Shown here in pieces: positions 49,001 to 62,282 of a stretch of DNA of 64,000 bases. Numbering within the stretch: the stretch's first letter is position 1; every line of letters begins with the position of its first letter. This DNA comes from Lichenostomus cassidix. Its lineage: Eukaryota; Chordata; Aves; Passeriformes; Meliphagidae. The position numbers were made by a program, and so were the translations under genes. The notes below the pieces were generated by a model. The model did no database searches. It was given only the letters and a program-made list of their open reading frames with translations, and was not told the origin of the DNA. The stretch is from assembly GCA_008360975.2 (NCBI GenBank), contig CM039183.1, forward strand, positions 51,049,350 through 51,113,349, read 5' to 3'.

Positions 49001-52000
49001 GCACATTGCTTGCTTGGCCGTCCGCTGCAAGGGTATAGGAGATGAGGTCATGTGGGAAAAAGGCTTCAGTGGAGCCAAGAGGAATGTGGAATTTGGGCAG
49101 CAGCCAAATTCAGATTACTTTTACATGGCCATCTGCACCTGTGTTTGTGGGGGCGGGGAATTCTGATGCTGTCGAACTGACTCAGCAGTTGCACACACAA
49201 AGGTTGGCAAGCTTTCTCCCCTCTCCTCTCATCTGCGCAGTGTCCCTGCCAACACCCCATCATTACCATCCAGGTGCAAGTAATCTCTGTCGAGAAATCA
49301 GAAGAACTCATCCCAAGAACTCACGTGAGACTGATAGCGGAGGAACAACTGCTGAGGTGCTGCGTCCAGAAAATACTGGCTCGTTGAGAAAAACATGCCT
49401 GTCCATAAAGCACCGTGCCCTGGAACTGTGGTCTGGAGGGAACAGCACACGTGGTTTTCTGTAAGCCCGGTCCTGCTTTCAGCACAGCCCCATAAAAGGA
49501 GGTGGTGGTGGTAGTGAGGGGATCTGCTCTCTCCACAGCACCTGAGTGGACTTGTCTGTACTGGGATCATCTCTGAAGGATTTCCTTTAGTCTCAGTTGT
49601 GGTTTGGGCCTGTAATGCAAACAGGAACAGAAATTACTGGGATTTATATGCACCACCAGAAGTGTCCTTGGACTTCTGAAGATAAAAAGGTTAGATACAT
49701 GTTCCAAGTAGCATTAAAACAAAGAAAATTAATGCATAGATGGATGCAGAAGAAAACTGTAAAAATAAAGTCTAAAAGAATTATATAGTGATAGAGATGA
49801 ATGTAGGCAGCAATATTTCCTCTTGGTTTGCAAGAAGGGAGGATTTTCCATATCTGTGGAATAGGCATGACTAGCATCTATACCCTTCTCTGCATTATAA
49901 TCAACCAAAAAGGTAAATCTGGGACAGGCAGAAATTCAGAGAGCTATAACCAGCTCCCTAATGGCTCTGCTGTCCTTTGCATGGACACCAACCTGACACA
50001 GAAGCCAGTGAGGCATGTATTGTTCTCACACTCTTACTCCTTTTGTTATGAGGTATTAGAAATAGTGCTAATAAGCATGCTTTTCTGGACCCCAAATTAC
50101 TGACCTCATGTTATCTGCCATGGGAATTCCACACTCTCCAGTGAGATAGTTGTGTTACCCAGAGAAGAACTGCCAGAGAAAAAATATCCGAATAAACAAA
50201 CATATGCTTAGTGACCTAATTAAGCAGAATGTTTATATTCCATTCAAGTATGAGACCATTTCAGTTTATTTCCTGCTCTGCATTCTAATTTTGCTGACAG
50301 AAGTATAAACAACTGGCTATGGAGTTTCTGTCTCTCAACAACTGACCCCGTCAGACATTGAAAATACAACTAAGATATAAGGTGTCAAGGAGTATCAACA
50401 AACCTTTCACTTCAGAGAGAAATGGAAATTATGATTATTCCACTGATCTCAGCTTAGCTCCTTATATTTTTCCACATCATCTAATAACTCACTTAAGCAG
50501 CCTATACACTTAGGAAAAGTGAAGCATTTTTAGTGAAGTTCATTAGCCAGTTAATCACAATGTATAATAAAATAGTCACAATATCATGTTTTATCATAAT
50601 TTGTTGGGTGATATCAGAACAACAGGGCCTAATGTTAATAGCAGATCAAAACTATTTATAGAGCAAAATTGTTTGAGGGCAGTTCCTGCCAGGATGCAGG
50701 CTTGTCCTGCCAAACTCAGTGTAGTTACAGAAAAAAGGCCATCAACATCTGTGCCAAAGGATGTGCAGAAGTGTGTGCATAAATACATGCACAGTAGGTC
50801 TGTGCATCACTTATCGCAGTCTTGTATGTCCGTGAGCCTAAATTGTTGCAAAAGTAAAATTGAAAAGGGAAGAGAGAAGAGCAGTGTAAAATTGACAGGG
50901 AAAGTCAGAATTTGTCAGTTATGAGGACAAAGATGGAGAAGTTTGATGCAGTCTATAATTAGTGCAATCTGACAAAGAAGAGGCATTTTCAGGATGTGTT
51001 GTGTCAGTTCTTTTTCTAGACAACATGTTGGTTATGTGCAGTAGAAGTGTAGTAAAATGACATTTATTTATACATAAATAATCAGGGAAGCATGCAGCTT
51101 TCATAAAAGAACATGCATTTGGTCAAATACTGCCATTTCAAGCATGCCACTGAGCACTGGCTGCTGTTTGAACTACCCCTCAGCTGGAGTAGTCCTTCAG
51201 GAGTGGCACAGGCCGTAGGGCTTCTATGGATACAGTCATGTTAGGTCTGAAGCCTGTTAAATCAGCACTAGAAATTTCCATCAGTTATAATGTCCAGCAG
51301 TAAGTCAGTGATGTTACCTGCTTTGGGGGCAGAGAGGGTATGTATGTACCTGTACACTAATTCATGTACATGAAACAAAGATTTCTTTGTTTTGTCTATT
51401 GAATTTGCTATAGATCAGCTAAATGGGCCAGTAGGAAACTGTGTCCTGTGCTGTAAAGGACAGAGGAATATATGGGCAATCATCATAAAAAAGTACCATT
51501 TCATTGAGATAAATCACATCAGTGAATTCATCAGTTAACCAGTTAAACATGCATGAAGCCCCGTGAGTGCTTTATAGTCATTTTGAAATATGGTTGTATA
51601 CTTACTTACATTAATAGAAATATAGTGGCTTTTTTAATAATATACCAGAGCCCAAAATTTGTATAGATATGTTTGTGTTTGTATATATGTTTACACATTT
51701 ACAGTTTATTGAGTGATCCAGGACTGCAATCGTGTTCAGCCCTTAGTTCCAGTCTTTCAATATAAATGGGATCATCTGAGCCAAATATGAGGAAGACTCT
51801 TCCTCTCAGACCCTGCTGCTTACACAGAAAAAAGCTCCAGGGATGGGGAGGGGTCATTCTTCAGGCTTCTCCCAGCCTAGTTCTTTCCTCTTTTGATGTC
51901 CTCAGATGCTCCCAAGGACTTTGGGGGCTTTTTGAGCTCAGCTTGGAGCCGCCTGCCAGTCCCATTGGGTGCCATTTCCTCTTCAAAGAGCTATTCCTGC

Positions 52001-55000
52001 AGCTGCTCCCTTCTGCACAGGGAGCGGAAGCCTTTGAAATTGCTGCAGCTTCGCTGCACAGTCTGTTGAAACAGCTCGCATCAAAAAGGAGAGGAGGAGA
52101 AGTGCTTGTATCTGTTTAAATTAATTATAGAGGCTCCAGCAGAAATGTGAAGGCAAACAGAGAGAGGAGACCTGATTTGTGGGGCACTTCTTAGAAAATC
52201 GATTGCTAATCTCTGCATCGACTTTCTGCTCCTGGCAGAAAATGAAGCAGCCGTGCCAAAAATTCTTTTTACAGGAAATGTTCTCCAATGGGACAGACAG
52301 ATAACGTGTGATCAGCTCAATAGCTGCAGTGCTGCTAGGGTGCACCACAGGGAGGTTAAATCTTCAGCTGCTTTGATAATGGAAGGGTTCAAACCCGTAA
52401 ACAACATAAAGAATTCACTTTAAAAATTATACCAAAACATCACATCTTTGCTCACAGGCCGGGCAGTCTCTGAAGGTCCCCTGATCTGCCTGAGGGACCA
52501 GTTAGGCCCTGTGGCAGCCCAGAAACTAGGTGCCATGGAAGTTCCCTTCTCTCTGTTTTGCATCATTTGGGAAGTGCTGCACAGTGTGGTGGTCATGCTC
52601 TGCAGTGACTGCAGATGAGCTATGGGAAAGAGAGTATTACATCAGGTGAGCGTGTGATGTGTTTCTTAGCCCCATGATGAAGACTGGAAATTGTCCTGGA
52701 ACATGCTGAAAACCAAGATTGAAACTGGTGGGAGGTTTTTCAGGCCTGCAAGTCAGCTTTGTTGCTTCCAGGTGTGATGGAAGGGAAGATGAATCTACCC
52801 CTGCATGAGGCACTGACATTGGTCAGACTGACTGAGTGTTAAACTGTTTTGACCAGGAGAACTGGAGAAAGCCCGAAAGACAACAGAATATTTGCAGCCT
52901 TTCCAGCAGACCTGTAAGGCTGAGGCTCATGGGAAGTACATGTTGTTCTGTACATCAAATGAGAGATTATGCAGTATCCACCTTGAGAGGAGTTTGAACT
53001 AGTGTCCTTGACTGTGTGGTGCCAGCATCCTTCATATGAAGTCATCAGAAGCAATGAGCTTGGGTTCAAATGTTATGCTAAAAGGTGGGTTCACTCTTAG
53101 CTGAATGATTTATCAGAGGTTTTGCCTGAAAGGAACTGACTTACAGGAAGATGTCTGGTCTGCATATCTGATTAGGGGTAATAGGCAATATTTCGCTATT
53201 TTTTTATTCCTTTGGCTTAATCTTTGTGTGTGTATGTAGAATATGCTGTGGAAATTAGCTTAGCAGTAGCAGTGCTGGTGCTTTTTTACATCTGCATTCA
53301 GTAATACAAGGAGACTGTAAGTAGATGGTTTGGGTTTGATTGCTTCACACATTCCTCAGCCATGGTTTAAATCTTCTGTTGCTTTGGCTTAGGGGTCTGG
53401 GGACATTGTGCCAACAGCAGAAACTGATCTCAAGAGTCAGATGTGTGAGACATACTGTGGCATGAACTTAGGTGGCATTTCCTCGTTCCTCAGTTGCTCC
53501 TTGAAAGGATGAAACAATCTTTTAGCCATAAGGTCTCTAGTTCCTTTCTCCCAGTTTGGGGCTTGAATTGCTGCTGGTTTTAGAGTTATGGCACAACTGA
53601 ATATGAGCAAATGCTGGAATAATACTGTCTCAACATTTGAGGATTCAGGGTTCAGTGGACCCCTAAGGTGTATGTACCACTTCAGGAAGAGGGACTCTAT
53701 GGATTTTAATAAGTAGCTGATATTGAGGAGGCCTAAGCAGGGTTCTGAGCTTCTCTCATTAGAAGGAAGCAGTGTTCAAGATACCAGGCTTGGGGTCTTC
53801 TGGAGTTGCTGTCTGTGGATAAATGCTCTTAACAGAAGGAAAGACATTTTCCAGCTCTGCCTTGCAGAATTCTTCCATGCTTTTGCTGAACTGTGAGAAA
53901 CAAGTTAGTTTTGGGGAAGTAAGGGAGATGGCTTTTCTCATAATGTACCAGTCTTAATAGCATATTCTGTCTGCAGTGTTTTTCTCTGCCTGGTAGATTT
54001 GGCTGCACTAAATCAGAGTGAATTTATAATCCTTTACTTTTGGAGGAGGTGGCAGGAAGGCAGATGACTACAGTACCTCTTATAGAATATTATTATAAAA
54101 GAAGTGTGAATTACCTCCTAGCCTCTCATGCTGTTGAAAAATTGATTTGAATGACATTTTCAAGGTGTTGTTTCTAAGACATTCAGTAATTGCCATTCAT
54201 CCATGAATGGTTAGTGAGATGAATAACAAAAAGTTGTTTAGGATTCATAGGAGGAAGTGTTAAAAAATAACATTTGGAAAAAAACTCTGGTTATGCTAAA
54301 TTCTCTTGTATATCTAAACTGCACCAAGGTTATCTAAGTGGTTTTAGATAATTCAGTAATTGTGAAAAATATTATTTGAGACACATAAGTGGAAAGATCA
54401 TTTCCATTTGTGTGTGGACTCAGGAGTTACCTGACATGGGCAGGCTTTGAGGAAAATAAAACAAGCCTCCTTGCTGGCCATTCTTTAGGCTGATGAAGTA
54501 CAGTAACATTGCCTCTGAGTTCATTCATCCTGTCAGCAAGCAAATGTCAGAATTCAAACATGGCAAAGAGAGTGGAGGGAAATGAGAGAGAATCATAGAG
54601 GACTTCATCTTTGAGTGGAAACCTTGAAAATAATTGACCTGCAAGGAGACATAATATACTTAGTACGTGGTTGCATGTAGACTTAAAAAAAGTCTAAAGC
54701 TCACGATAGATTTCTTTCTGAAAATATTACAAAAGAGGTGGTGTGCCTCAAGAAACCAAAATACTTCATCAGGATCTGAAGAAGATCCATGTAGTTCTCA
54801 TACATACGTGCTTATGGGTGAAAACAACAATATTTGTTATTTTTAAGATGCATGACACTTTAAAATTGCTGGTATGTTAGGCTGAAAATTGTAGGAATTT
54901 TATATATACAAAACATATTGTGTATCTGTGTATGGGTGGTATTAAAATACATTAATAAGGTCGATAATTAAAGTGCATTATTTAACTTGTGATAAATTTT

Positions 55001-55324
55001 TAAATTTTGTACTGATTAGCACTTTATAGTTGGAACATAACAAAAGCTGAATAGAATAATTACAAGCTATTTCCAGGAAAAAAAATTTCTTGTCTTTACC
55101 TAGAACCTTCATTTTCATAATTGTTGTTTAAATCTGTTTTTTCATCAAAGTCTAAACTTTAGTGTTTTGGAGTTTTACCACTGAGGATTTTCTTCTCCCA
55201 TTTTATCCTCCTCCCCATGATTTTCCCTTTTTTATGTCAGCAGTGGACCAAAAAGAAAAAAAAGAAAAAGTGATACCCAGAGACTTTTCTCCTCTCTCTC
55301 AGTCAGTCTCTTCTCCCAGTCAAC
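46091..55324 (+). other. Intron sequence without recognised mobile elements
   Basis: About 9.2 kb. The parts at about 47400-47700, 48500-49560 and 51770-52110 are somewhat richer in G and C, with several overlapping frames of 80-140 codons on both strands (for example 49042-49464). None is recognisable, and the overlaps on opposite strands suggest composition effects. No repeat family was identified. Confidence 0.5.
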
Positions 55325-55590
55325 AGTTGACAAGACAAGAGGATATAGCCTCAAGCTGCACCAGGGGAGGTTGAGACTGGCCATCATGAGGAATATTTTC
55401 ATGGAAGGGGCTGTTAAACATTGGAATGAGCTGCCCCAGGAGGTGGTGGAGTCACCATCTCTGAAAGTGTTCAAAAACAACTGGTTATGGCACTTAGTGC
55501 CATTGTCTAGTTGACATGGTGGTGTTCAGTCAGAGGTTGGACTTGACAATATCAGTAGTTTTTGCAACCTAAATGGTTCTGTGATTCTGT
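55325..55590 (+). mobile_element. CR1 LINE 3' end, sense
   Basis: Shows GCTGCACCAGGGGAGGTTGAGACTGG, TTAAACATTGGAATGAGCTGCCC, GAGGTGGTGGAGTCACCATC and CAGAGGTTGGACTTGAC, ending AAATGGTTCTGTGATTCTGT. Standard CR1 3' region, non-coding and 5'-truncated. Confidence 0.92.
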
Positions 55591-56459
55591 AAAAAGAGTT
55601 TAAGAATGAATGAAGAGCTGAAATAGAAACGAGAAAATGCTGGGAAGCTGCTTCTCTTGTCTTTAAAATATAGAGCTTGTATGTTACATATTCACCCTCC
55701 AGTACTCTATTTGGTTTGTATGGCCAAGTTTTGATAGCAGGGGCTAAAGGGTGGCTTCTGTGAGAAGCTTTTAAAAGCTTCCTCCTTGTCTGGCAGAGCC
55801 AATCCCTGGCAGCTCCAAAGATGGTCAAGGGTGGGTCAATCAGAAATGCTGGTAACACCTCTGTGAGAACAGATTAAAGAAGAAAGGAAAAAAATGTTAT
55901 TGTACAGTTGTAATTGTGGCCAGAGAAGAGCAGGGAGAGAATATGTGGGAGGAATAGCTCTACAGGCAGTGCAGAAGGAGGGGAAGGATGTGCTCCATGT
56001 GCCAGAGCTGAGATTCCCCTGCAGCCTATGGTGCAGACCGTGGGGGAGTAATTGGGCCCCTGCAGTCCATGGAGGTCCATGGGAGCACAGAGATCCACCT
56101 GCAGCCCATGGAGAAGCCCCACGCTGAAGCAGCCTGTGCTTGAAGGACTGCTTGAAGGACTGTGCTTGAAGGGAGAGTGACCCACATTGCAGCAGTTTGT
56201 GGACAACTGTTGTTCATGGGAGGAACTGATGTTGGAGATGTTCATGGAGAACTATCTCCTGTGGGAGATACCCCATGCTGAAGCAGGGGAAGGACTCCTC
56301 TCCCTGAGCAGTGCTGGCACAGGATCAGCACTGTCAATCTAACATTTACCCCCCCATTTGGAGACTGGGAGTGGGCAAGTTCCTGGGAGGGGACACAACC
56401 AGGCCAGCTGACCCAAATTAACCAAAGGGATATTCCATACCATATGACATCAGCTCAGA

Positions 56460-56467
56460 TATAAAAG
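56460..56467 (+). promoter_or_regulatory. TATA box of solo LTR
   Basis: TATAAAAG within GATATAAAAGCCCAGGGAGG, about 130 bases before the LTR poly(A) signal. That spacing fits a U3 promoter with transcription starting near 56490. Use in living cells is unknown. Confidence 0.6.
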
Positions 56468-56590
56468 CCCAGGGAGGGAGGAGGAACAGGGGGCATTCAT
56501 TATTTTACAATGTTCACATTCTGGAGCAGCCCCTATGCATGCTGAAGCCCTACATCCAAGGAAGTGGCTGAACATCACTTGCTGATGGGA

Positions 56591-56596
56591 AATAAA
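56591..56596 (+). terminator. Poly(A) signal of solo LTR
   Basis: AATAAA within GGGAAATAAAGATTAAC, followed by T-rich sequence (CTTTTATTCTCCTTTGC). Because the LTR is in the AIG1 sense direction, this signal could cut short AIG1 pre-mRNA, although no truncated transcript can be seen from sequence alone. Confidence 0.6.
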
Positions 56597-56773
56597 GATT
56601 AACTTTTATTCTCCTTTGCTTATGCACATGCAAGCTTTTGCTTTAGTCAAATGCTTTATCTCAACCTACTGGTTGTTTTCCATTCTATTTTCTCTTCCTT
56701 GTCCCACTGGGAAGGGGAGTGATAGACAGGCTTGGTAAGCACCTGATGTCCAGCCAAGGTCAACCCACTACAA

Positions 56774-58277
56774 ATACATACATCCTACACAAATATCATT
56801 AGCAGTGCTGAGCTTCCATCCCATAGGTCAGATTCCCAAAATATATCTGTACCACAGCAATCAATAAAGCAAATACTTTTCAGTTCCTTACAGGAAAGGA
56901 ACTTGTGCTAGAGGAATAGGTTCCTAAGGAAATGCTAAGAACACTTAATAAAGTCTTCTACCTATCTACTTCTGTAGTATCTGTTTACAGAGTGTGCTTT
57001 GACTCACATGTTCTCCATCTGTTCTGTTCTGTCTGTCTGTGCTTTTACCATGCATACATTTGCTCAAGGTGCAAGGTAAGTTGCTCATCTCTCATTGAAA
57101 AGTAATCAGAGAGCATAAATGTTTTTGCCACATTAATAGCAAGAACTTGCAGTTGTGATGTGCAGTGTATTGTCTCTAGTGACTTCTGCACTTTGCCTAT
57201 GCTCCTTATGTTCCCTGAGCTCCGGATGCCTGGTCGGTTTGGTTTTTGCCACTGCTTCCTTTTTTCCTCCTGTCCTTGCAAGACTTTCGCTATTTTAAAA
57301 ATACCAGTGATGTGGTTCATTTCTTTTCTCCCATTCCACATTTTAAACTAGAACATCCTTAAACAATAATGCTTTTTCTCCAGCCTCCATGGGATATCCT
57401 CTTTGGAGGACTTCATAGCTGCACTGGCTCTATAAAGCCTGCCTGTTGCTGTGGCTGTGAATGAAGCAGCACCTTGTCTTGTCTTGTGTAGAACAGAGCA
57501 TAAAGAAGAAAGATAGGACAGGGAATTTCGTTCCTATGAAAAACCAGATAGGTCTTCCACTGATAAAGACATTGTTAACACCCATATTCACACTGTTCAG
57601 CACAGGGGAGAGAGAATGGAAAAGCTGAGCAGCATGCAGGTAATGTGAAGCTGGAAGCAGAAAGTGGAAAAGGGATTTTATATAGAAAAGAGGTGAAAGC
57701 TAGGAGAAAGAACACTTCAGCTTGTGGTGGCTCATCCCAAAGGAAGTTGGCTGGAGGTTTCCCTGCTGTCAATACAACCAAGGCACCAAACCAGTAGTTG
57801 ATGTGATTTAGGAGTCCTTAGAGGGCAGAAAGCATGGTATCATATACTGAAGACTTTTCCCATATTTCAATTAATCTAATTTTTGTTTTCTCACTTTCAG
57901 TTTGAAGGACTATTAAATACATCTGGAATTGATAAATGAATGAATAGACTGCTATTTACAAATCCTCACCCAAAATGAAAGAATGTGGCTTCCTATTAAA
58001 TGGGAGATTATTACTGTCCCAGCATAGGCAGCAGCATTAGCAGTGAGTCCAACAAAATAAAGGAGCTTTCTGAATGCTTTGACAAATAGAGTGCTAATGG
58101 TTTTGATGAAAAATTACTTTCAGCAAGATCTTTCAAATATTTCATAGAATTTCAACTATATTTCAGTCCCACTACATGCATCTGTTCTTCTCAAAGGAAT
58201 TCTAGCAGGCATTTGGACATTTTTTCAACATCAGTGGTCAATTACATTACAGCTGGTCATGTATTAAATTCAAACAA
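56774..58277 (+). other. Intron sequence without recognised features
   Basis: AT-rich intron between the solo LTR and the tandem dimer. Short frames only (98-codon antisense frame at 57045-57341). No repeat or exon was recognised. Confidence 0.5.
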
Positions 58278-58610
58278 AGTTAGGGTTCACAGAAACAGAA
58301 AGCCTACTGCTTCAGGGATGCTGGGGCTGGAGAGGTCATGCCAAGGGGATCACAGCAGGGCACCATCATTTTTGGCCTCTCCACTTTTCTAATCTTTGCC
58401 ACCCTTATGCTGGGGACCTCAGCCTTAGCACCAAGTTTCCATTGTTGTTAGGATTAGGATTAGAGTTCAGAAAGCCAGTTCAGCTCAGGGGACACTGGGG
58501 CTGGAAGAGTCATGCCAAAGGAATCATGGCAGGGCACCAACATTACTGCCTTCAGCCTTCACACTTTTTAATCTGGAGCACCCTTGATGATGGGGTGAGG
58601 GGAAGCCATA
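58278..58610 (+). repeat. Imperfect tandem dimer, period about 174 bp
   Basis: Two diverged copies, roughly 58278-58450 and 58451-58610. Anchor blocks recur 174 bases apart: CTGGGGCTGG (58321 and 58495), GTCATGCCAA, ATCAYRGCAGGGCACCA, CACTTTTY-TAATCT and GCACCCTT/CCACCCTT. By eye about three quarters of positions agree. The right copy ends within about ten bases of the CR1 copy at 58617. I do not recognise the unit; it could be a satellite monomer pair or an internal repeat of a mobile element. Confidence 0.75.
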
Positions 58611-58616
58611 TGAAGA

Positions 58617-59018
58617 GTAGCTGAGGTCACTGGACTTGTTCAGCCTGAGGAAGAGAAGACTGAGGGGAAACCTCATTGCTCTCTACAGCTCCATCATAAG
58701 GACAAGAGGTGGGGCAGGCACTGATCTCTTCTCTGTGGTGACAGTGACAGGACCCAAGGGAATGGCATGAAGTTGTGTCAGGGGAGGTTTAGGTTGGGTA
58801 TCAGGAAAACATTCTTCACCCAGAGCATGGTTGGGCACTGGAACTGGCTCCCCAGGGAAGTTGTCACAGCACCAAGCCTGACAGAGTTCAAGGAGCACTT
58901 GAGCAAGGCTCTCAGGAACATGGTGTGGCTCTTGGGGTGTCCTGTGCAGGGTCAGGAGTTGGAATTCAGTGATCTTTGTGGGTCCTTTTCAGTTCAGTAT
59001 ATTGTATGTTTCTATACT
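58617..59018 (+). mobile_element. CR1 LINE 3' end, sense
   Basis: Starts with GACTTGTTCAGCCTGAGGAAG and continues with CCTCATTGCTCTCTACAGCTC, GTTGTGTCAGGGGAGGTTTAGG, TTCTTCACCCAGAGCATGG and CACTGGAACTGGCTCCCCAG, ending near a degraded TATGTTTCTATAC. A typical young-looking CR1 3' end with no coding capacity. The sense and antisense frames (58767-59024, 58683-58898) are by-products. Confidence 0.93.
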
Positions 59019-62000
59019 TTTTAATGTAAAAAGGTGTTTCTGATTGACTTAAATAAATAGTTTAACAAATTTTTTTATTTTTGAGGGGAAAAACTAGAGG
59101 TTTTTTTTACTTTAAATTTAAAAAAAGGGCTAAATCCACATTGCTTGCTTTTCTCATAAATAAATTATTTTTGTATTACCCCTTGCACCACAAAAGCAGC
59201 TATAAGCAGTTGATTTTCTGCAACTCTCAACTCTTAGGAAAGGATTTACTGTCCAGAAGGGCTCTTGAGCTCTCCCAGATGCAGAGTGAGAAGGTTTCTC
59301 CACTTTTTGGCCAAAATGGTCCATTATCTGTCAAGTACACTGGGGGAAGTACAGTAGAAATCTCCTTCAGCCCTTCTGCCTGGGGAAGGAGCTTGTGTCT
59401 CAGCAAGCAGTAGAGGAGAAGGATCAGTGGAGAGTTCCTGAAGGATCAAGGTGTTAGTGCTGCCACTTACATACTGTATGTAAATAATTTATGGTTACAG
59501 TAACTCAGTTCTCTTTTTAAAACACACAGTTTCTATTAGCCTCTTTAGACTAGTGGCTATCCCTAAAGGTGTTCACTTTTCCTGGGAAGGGGAGATGGGA
59601 AGCTGTACAGAAACTCCTTCACAAATATTATGATGTTCCTGGCTCCCTAACCTAGTGCTGCATCCTTTCTGCTTTCCGAGATGAACCTAACTGAAGACTT
59701 GCCATGAACCCTTGAATCTCAACCATGTGAGTCACTAGGATGCATGCTGCTAAGCCTGGTCTCAGGTTCATGGAACCTGTCTAAATTGCCCTGAAGCTGA
59801 GGTCCTCAGCCCAGGTTTTAAGCCCCCAGTTGCTCTCTGCTCTCACCAGAAGAGAGGGGTCAGAACAAGAATATATTTAACAGGCAACAGCCTAAGTATT
59901 ACTCTGGCCTTCTTGTGTTCCCTCTAGCTTGTTTACATTGACATTTAGAGAGGCAGATGAGCTCACATTTAATAAAACGTTTTGAAATAATCTGCTTTGA
60001 TTGGGTGCCTAAACTACTGGATTTTATCCACATGATTTTCTTCTGCTGCCATGGATGTAAGAGGTCAGTACATTGATGCCCCCACGTAGCTGTGCACTTC
60101 CTACCAGTATTGTTCCAACTTTGACCTCTGACACAGGAGTGTTACAGTGGGCTGAGCCCAGTGGAAGGCATCGCCAGCACCTGCATTCCCATACAAAATC
60201 CATCACTGTTTGCCTTTCACTTTGGTTTAGACAAGATGCTTTTTCTTTCTCTGTGTGCATTTCTTCACTGATAAAGTGCCTTTATTTTTCTTCCCCACTG
60301 TATCACAGATATATTATAAGGGTTAATTGGAATTTTTATAAAGCATACTGACAGTCAGAAGTTATTTTAATTAATAAGACTAATCATATACCACCACTAC
60401 AAAGAATTATACTCTGGTAATCCCACCTTATCCCATAGGGTTGTCAAGGGTCTCTTACTGCACATCTTGTCCTAGTTCATTAAAAAGTTTGGGGTTTTGG
60501 TTTATTTCATTTCTTTGTTTTGCAGTAAAATGGCAAAATGGTAATTGATATTCCTGAGATGACAAAGCAGTGCATGCACTGGAGAATATGTTAGAGATAG
60601 CTGTTTAAAGTTTAGGATTTATTTAAGGACCCTAAGGTAATATTAAGTCTTTTTATAGTAGTTGCTCTGCCCTAGGACATTCTGTCAGAGCAGCAAGCTT
60701 TTCCTAATATTTTAATTTTCTTCAATAGTGAAGACTATTAAGAAGCTGGTTATGAGGCTAAAGAAGCCTGCCCAACAAGGCAGGCCAATAGGTCAAGTAA
60801 TTAAAATACAAATACTATTCTACTGCCAGGTCCCTTCTGCAGAAGTGCCAGTGCAAAGTTTAGTAACTCTTTAAGAATGTACTACAGCAGCAGCAGCAGC
60901 AAAGGAGAAACGAGAGTGCTGAGTGATCTGACGTGGGTGTACATTATGTACCCTCTCTCTACCCAGCGCTGCTGCCAGTCACACAGGCCGGGTTCAATCA
61001 CTTAGGTGTTCTTGCTGAAAATAACACTGGCACAAGACCCCACCTAGAAACTTGCAGAAGTGAATTACACACGTGGGTGCCCCTGAGCAGCAGCGCTTAA
61101 CTGCTTGCTAGCAGTGGCTCCAAGCTATTAAAGCAAATACAGCCTTTTTGGTGGGGGAAAAAATGCCCTGGGGAAGCCCATAATGAATAAACCAACAGTA
61201 TTAGGTAAGTCTCCTCTTCTTTTGGCCTGCCTCTCAAATCAGTCCTCTTTCTCAGTCCTGGGAGAGTAGCTGCCATCCTTGTGGTATCCACCATGGGCTT
61301 CTCATACCTTGTTGTCTTGGCTTGGCACAGACCCAAATCTGAGCCAATCAGTCTTTCAGCCAGCATAGCTGAGGTGGCTGCAGCTCCAGTTCTGGAGAGA
61401 GAGGCTCTAACCAGCCTTTCTCAGCTAACCTGCTGTTTGGAAGAGGTCTCCCTTCCCTCACCCAGCTTCCTGTGCCGACCTAGGCCACTGTGCTGGCTCC
61501 CACACCTCCAGCTGCAGCCTAATGCACTTGAGTTGGTTCTTTGTCTTTCTCTTAGCAATGGGGTTATCCTTAGTGCTTCGTCCCAGTGGAAAATATCACT
61601 GCTGTGGAGTTCAAGTGCTCTTGATTAACTGCGTTTTCCCATTCCCAACAGACACCATTCCCCAGTATAAGGTCAATCAGATACTCTCAAGCAGTTCGGG
61701 ATCATGGTTATTCTTCAATCACACATTTGTAGTGATCTTCCTTTTTTATAAGGCTTTACTCTTCAATTCTTGCACTTGTAGTCACTCTGAGTACTGCAAC
61801 AGAACAATGTTATAGCTAGCATTATGAAACACATCTAGCGACTGGCCAGTCCATTTCCACCTCAAAGGTATTTCCATACTCTTCTGCTTCAAACACACAT
61901 TTACACACCATTAATGTGACCATTAACAGTGAGGCAAGCATATAGAACTGGGGCTTTTCTGTAATCTTTCTACTCCTCAGTTAAAAAATGGCATAAAAAG

Positions 62001-62282
62001 TTATGTTTCTATTAAGAAAATAATGAGAGTTTTCAAAAGCAAGAATATTCAAGAGAGGCTTCAGAAGGGCAGAGGGTGGAAATACTGCAGGTCAGGTTGG
62101 TTCAGCTCTCCTTTCTTTTCTGCTCTTTCCCAAGAACCAAGGGGTGGTATCGAAGACCGTGTACAAAATACAACAACTTCTTACAGACCCAGTGTTGGCC
62201 AGGGAATGGAGATGGACAAGAGATACTGAGGACTGACAAGACCGGATATAAAGGCCAGTAACCATAATAGCCAGGCCATTAG
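59019..62282 (+). other. Intron sequence without recognised mobile elements
   Basis: About 3.2 kb. A short AGC/CAG run (about five units) sits at 60885-60901. Overlapping sense frames at 61281-61815 reach 115 codons but are unrecognised, and they overlap an opposite-strand frame. No exon is proposed. Confidence 0.5.

Larger units (their letters stand above)
55895..56773 (+). mobile_element. Solo LTR of an avian endogenous retrovirus, sense
   Basis: Begins TGTTATTGTACAGTTG and ends GGTCAACCCACTACA, giving TG...CA ends about 879 bases apart. It contains a TATA box at 56460-56467, AATAAA at 56591-56596 and a T-rich downstream region, the usual order of U3, R and U5. The 3' part (CACCTGATGTCCAGCCAAGG) is the kind of ending seen in LTRs of bird ERV-L-type elements. 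No internal retroviral sequence lies on either side, so it is a solo LTR left by recombination. An imperfect triple copy of TGCTTGAAGGACTG lies at about 56137-56172. No clear target-site duplication was seen. It is in the same direction as AIG1. Confidence 0.82.

Noticed and set aside
48534..49570. Cluster of overlapping frames on both strands in GC-richer sequence, possible exon or CpG island
   Set aside because: CpG dinucleotides are few, frames overlap on opposite strands, and no protein family or splice structure is recognisable.
55874..56245. 123-codon antisense frame
   Set aside because: Lies in the solo LTR on the opposite strand; a by-product of LTR composition.
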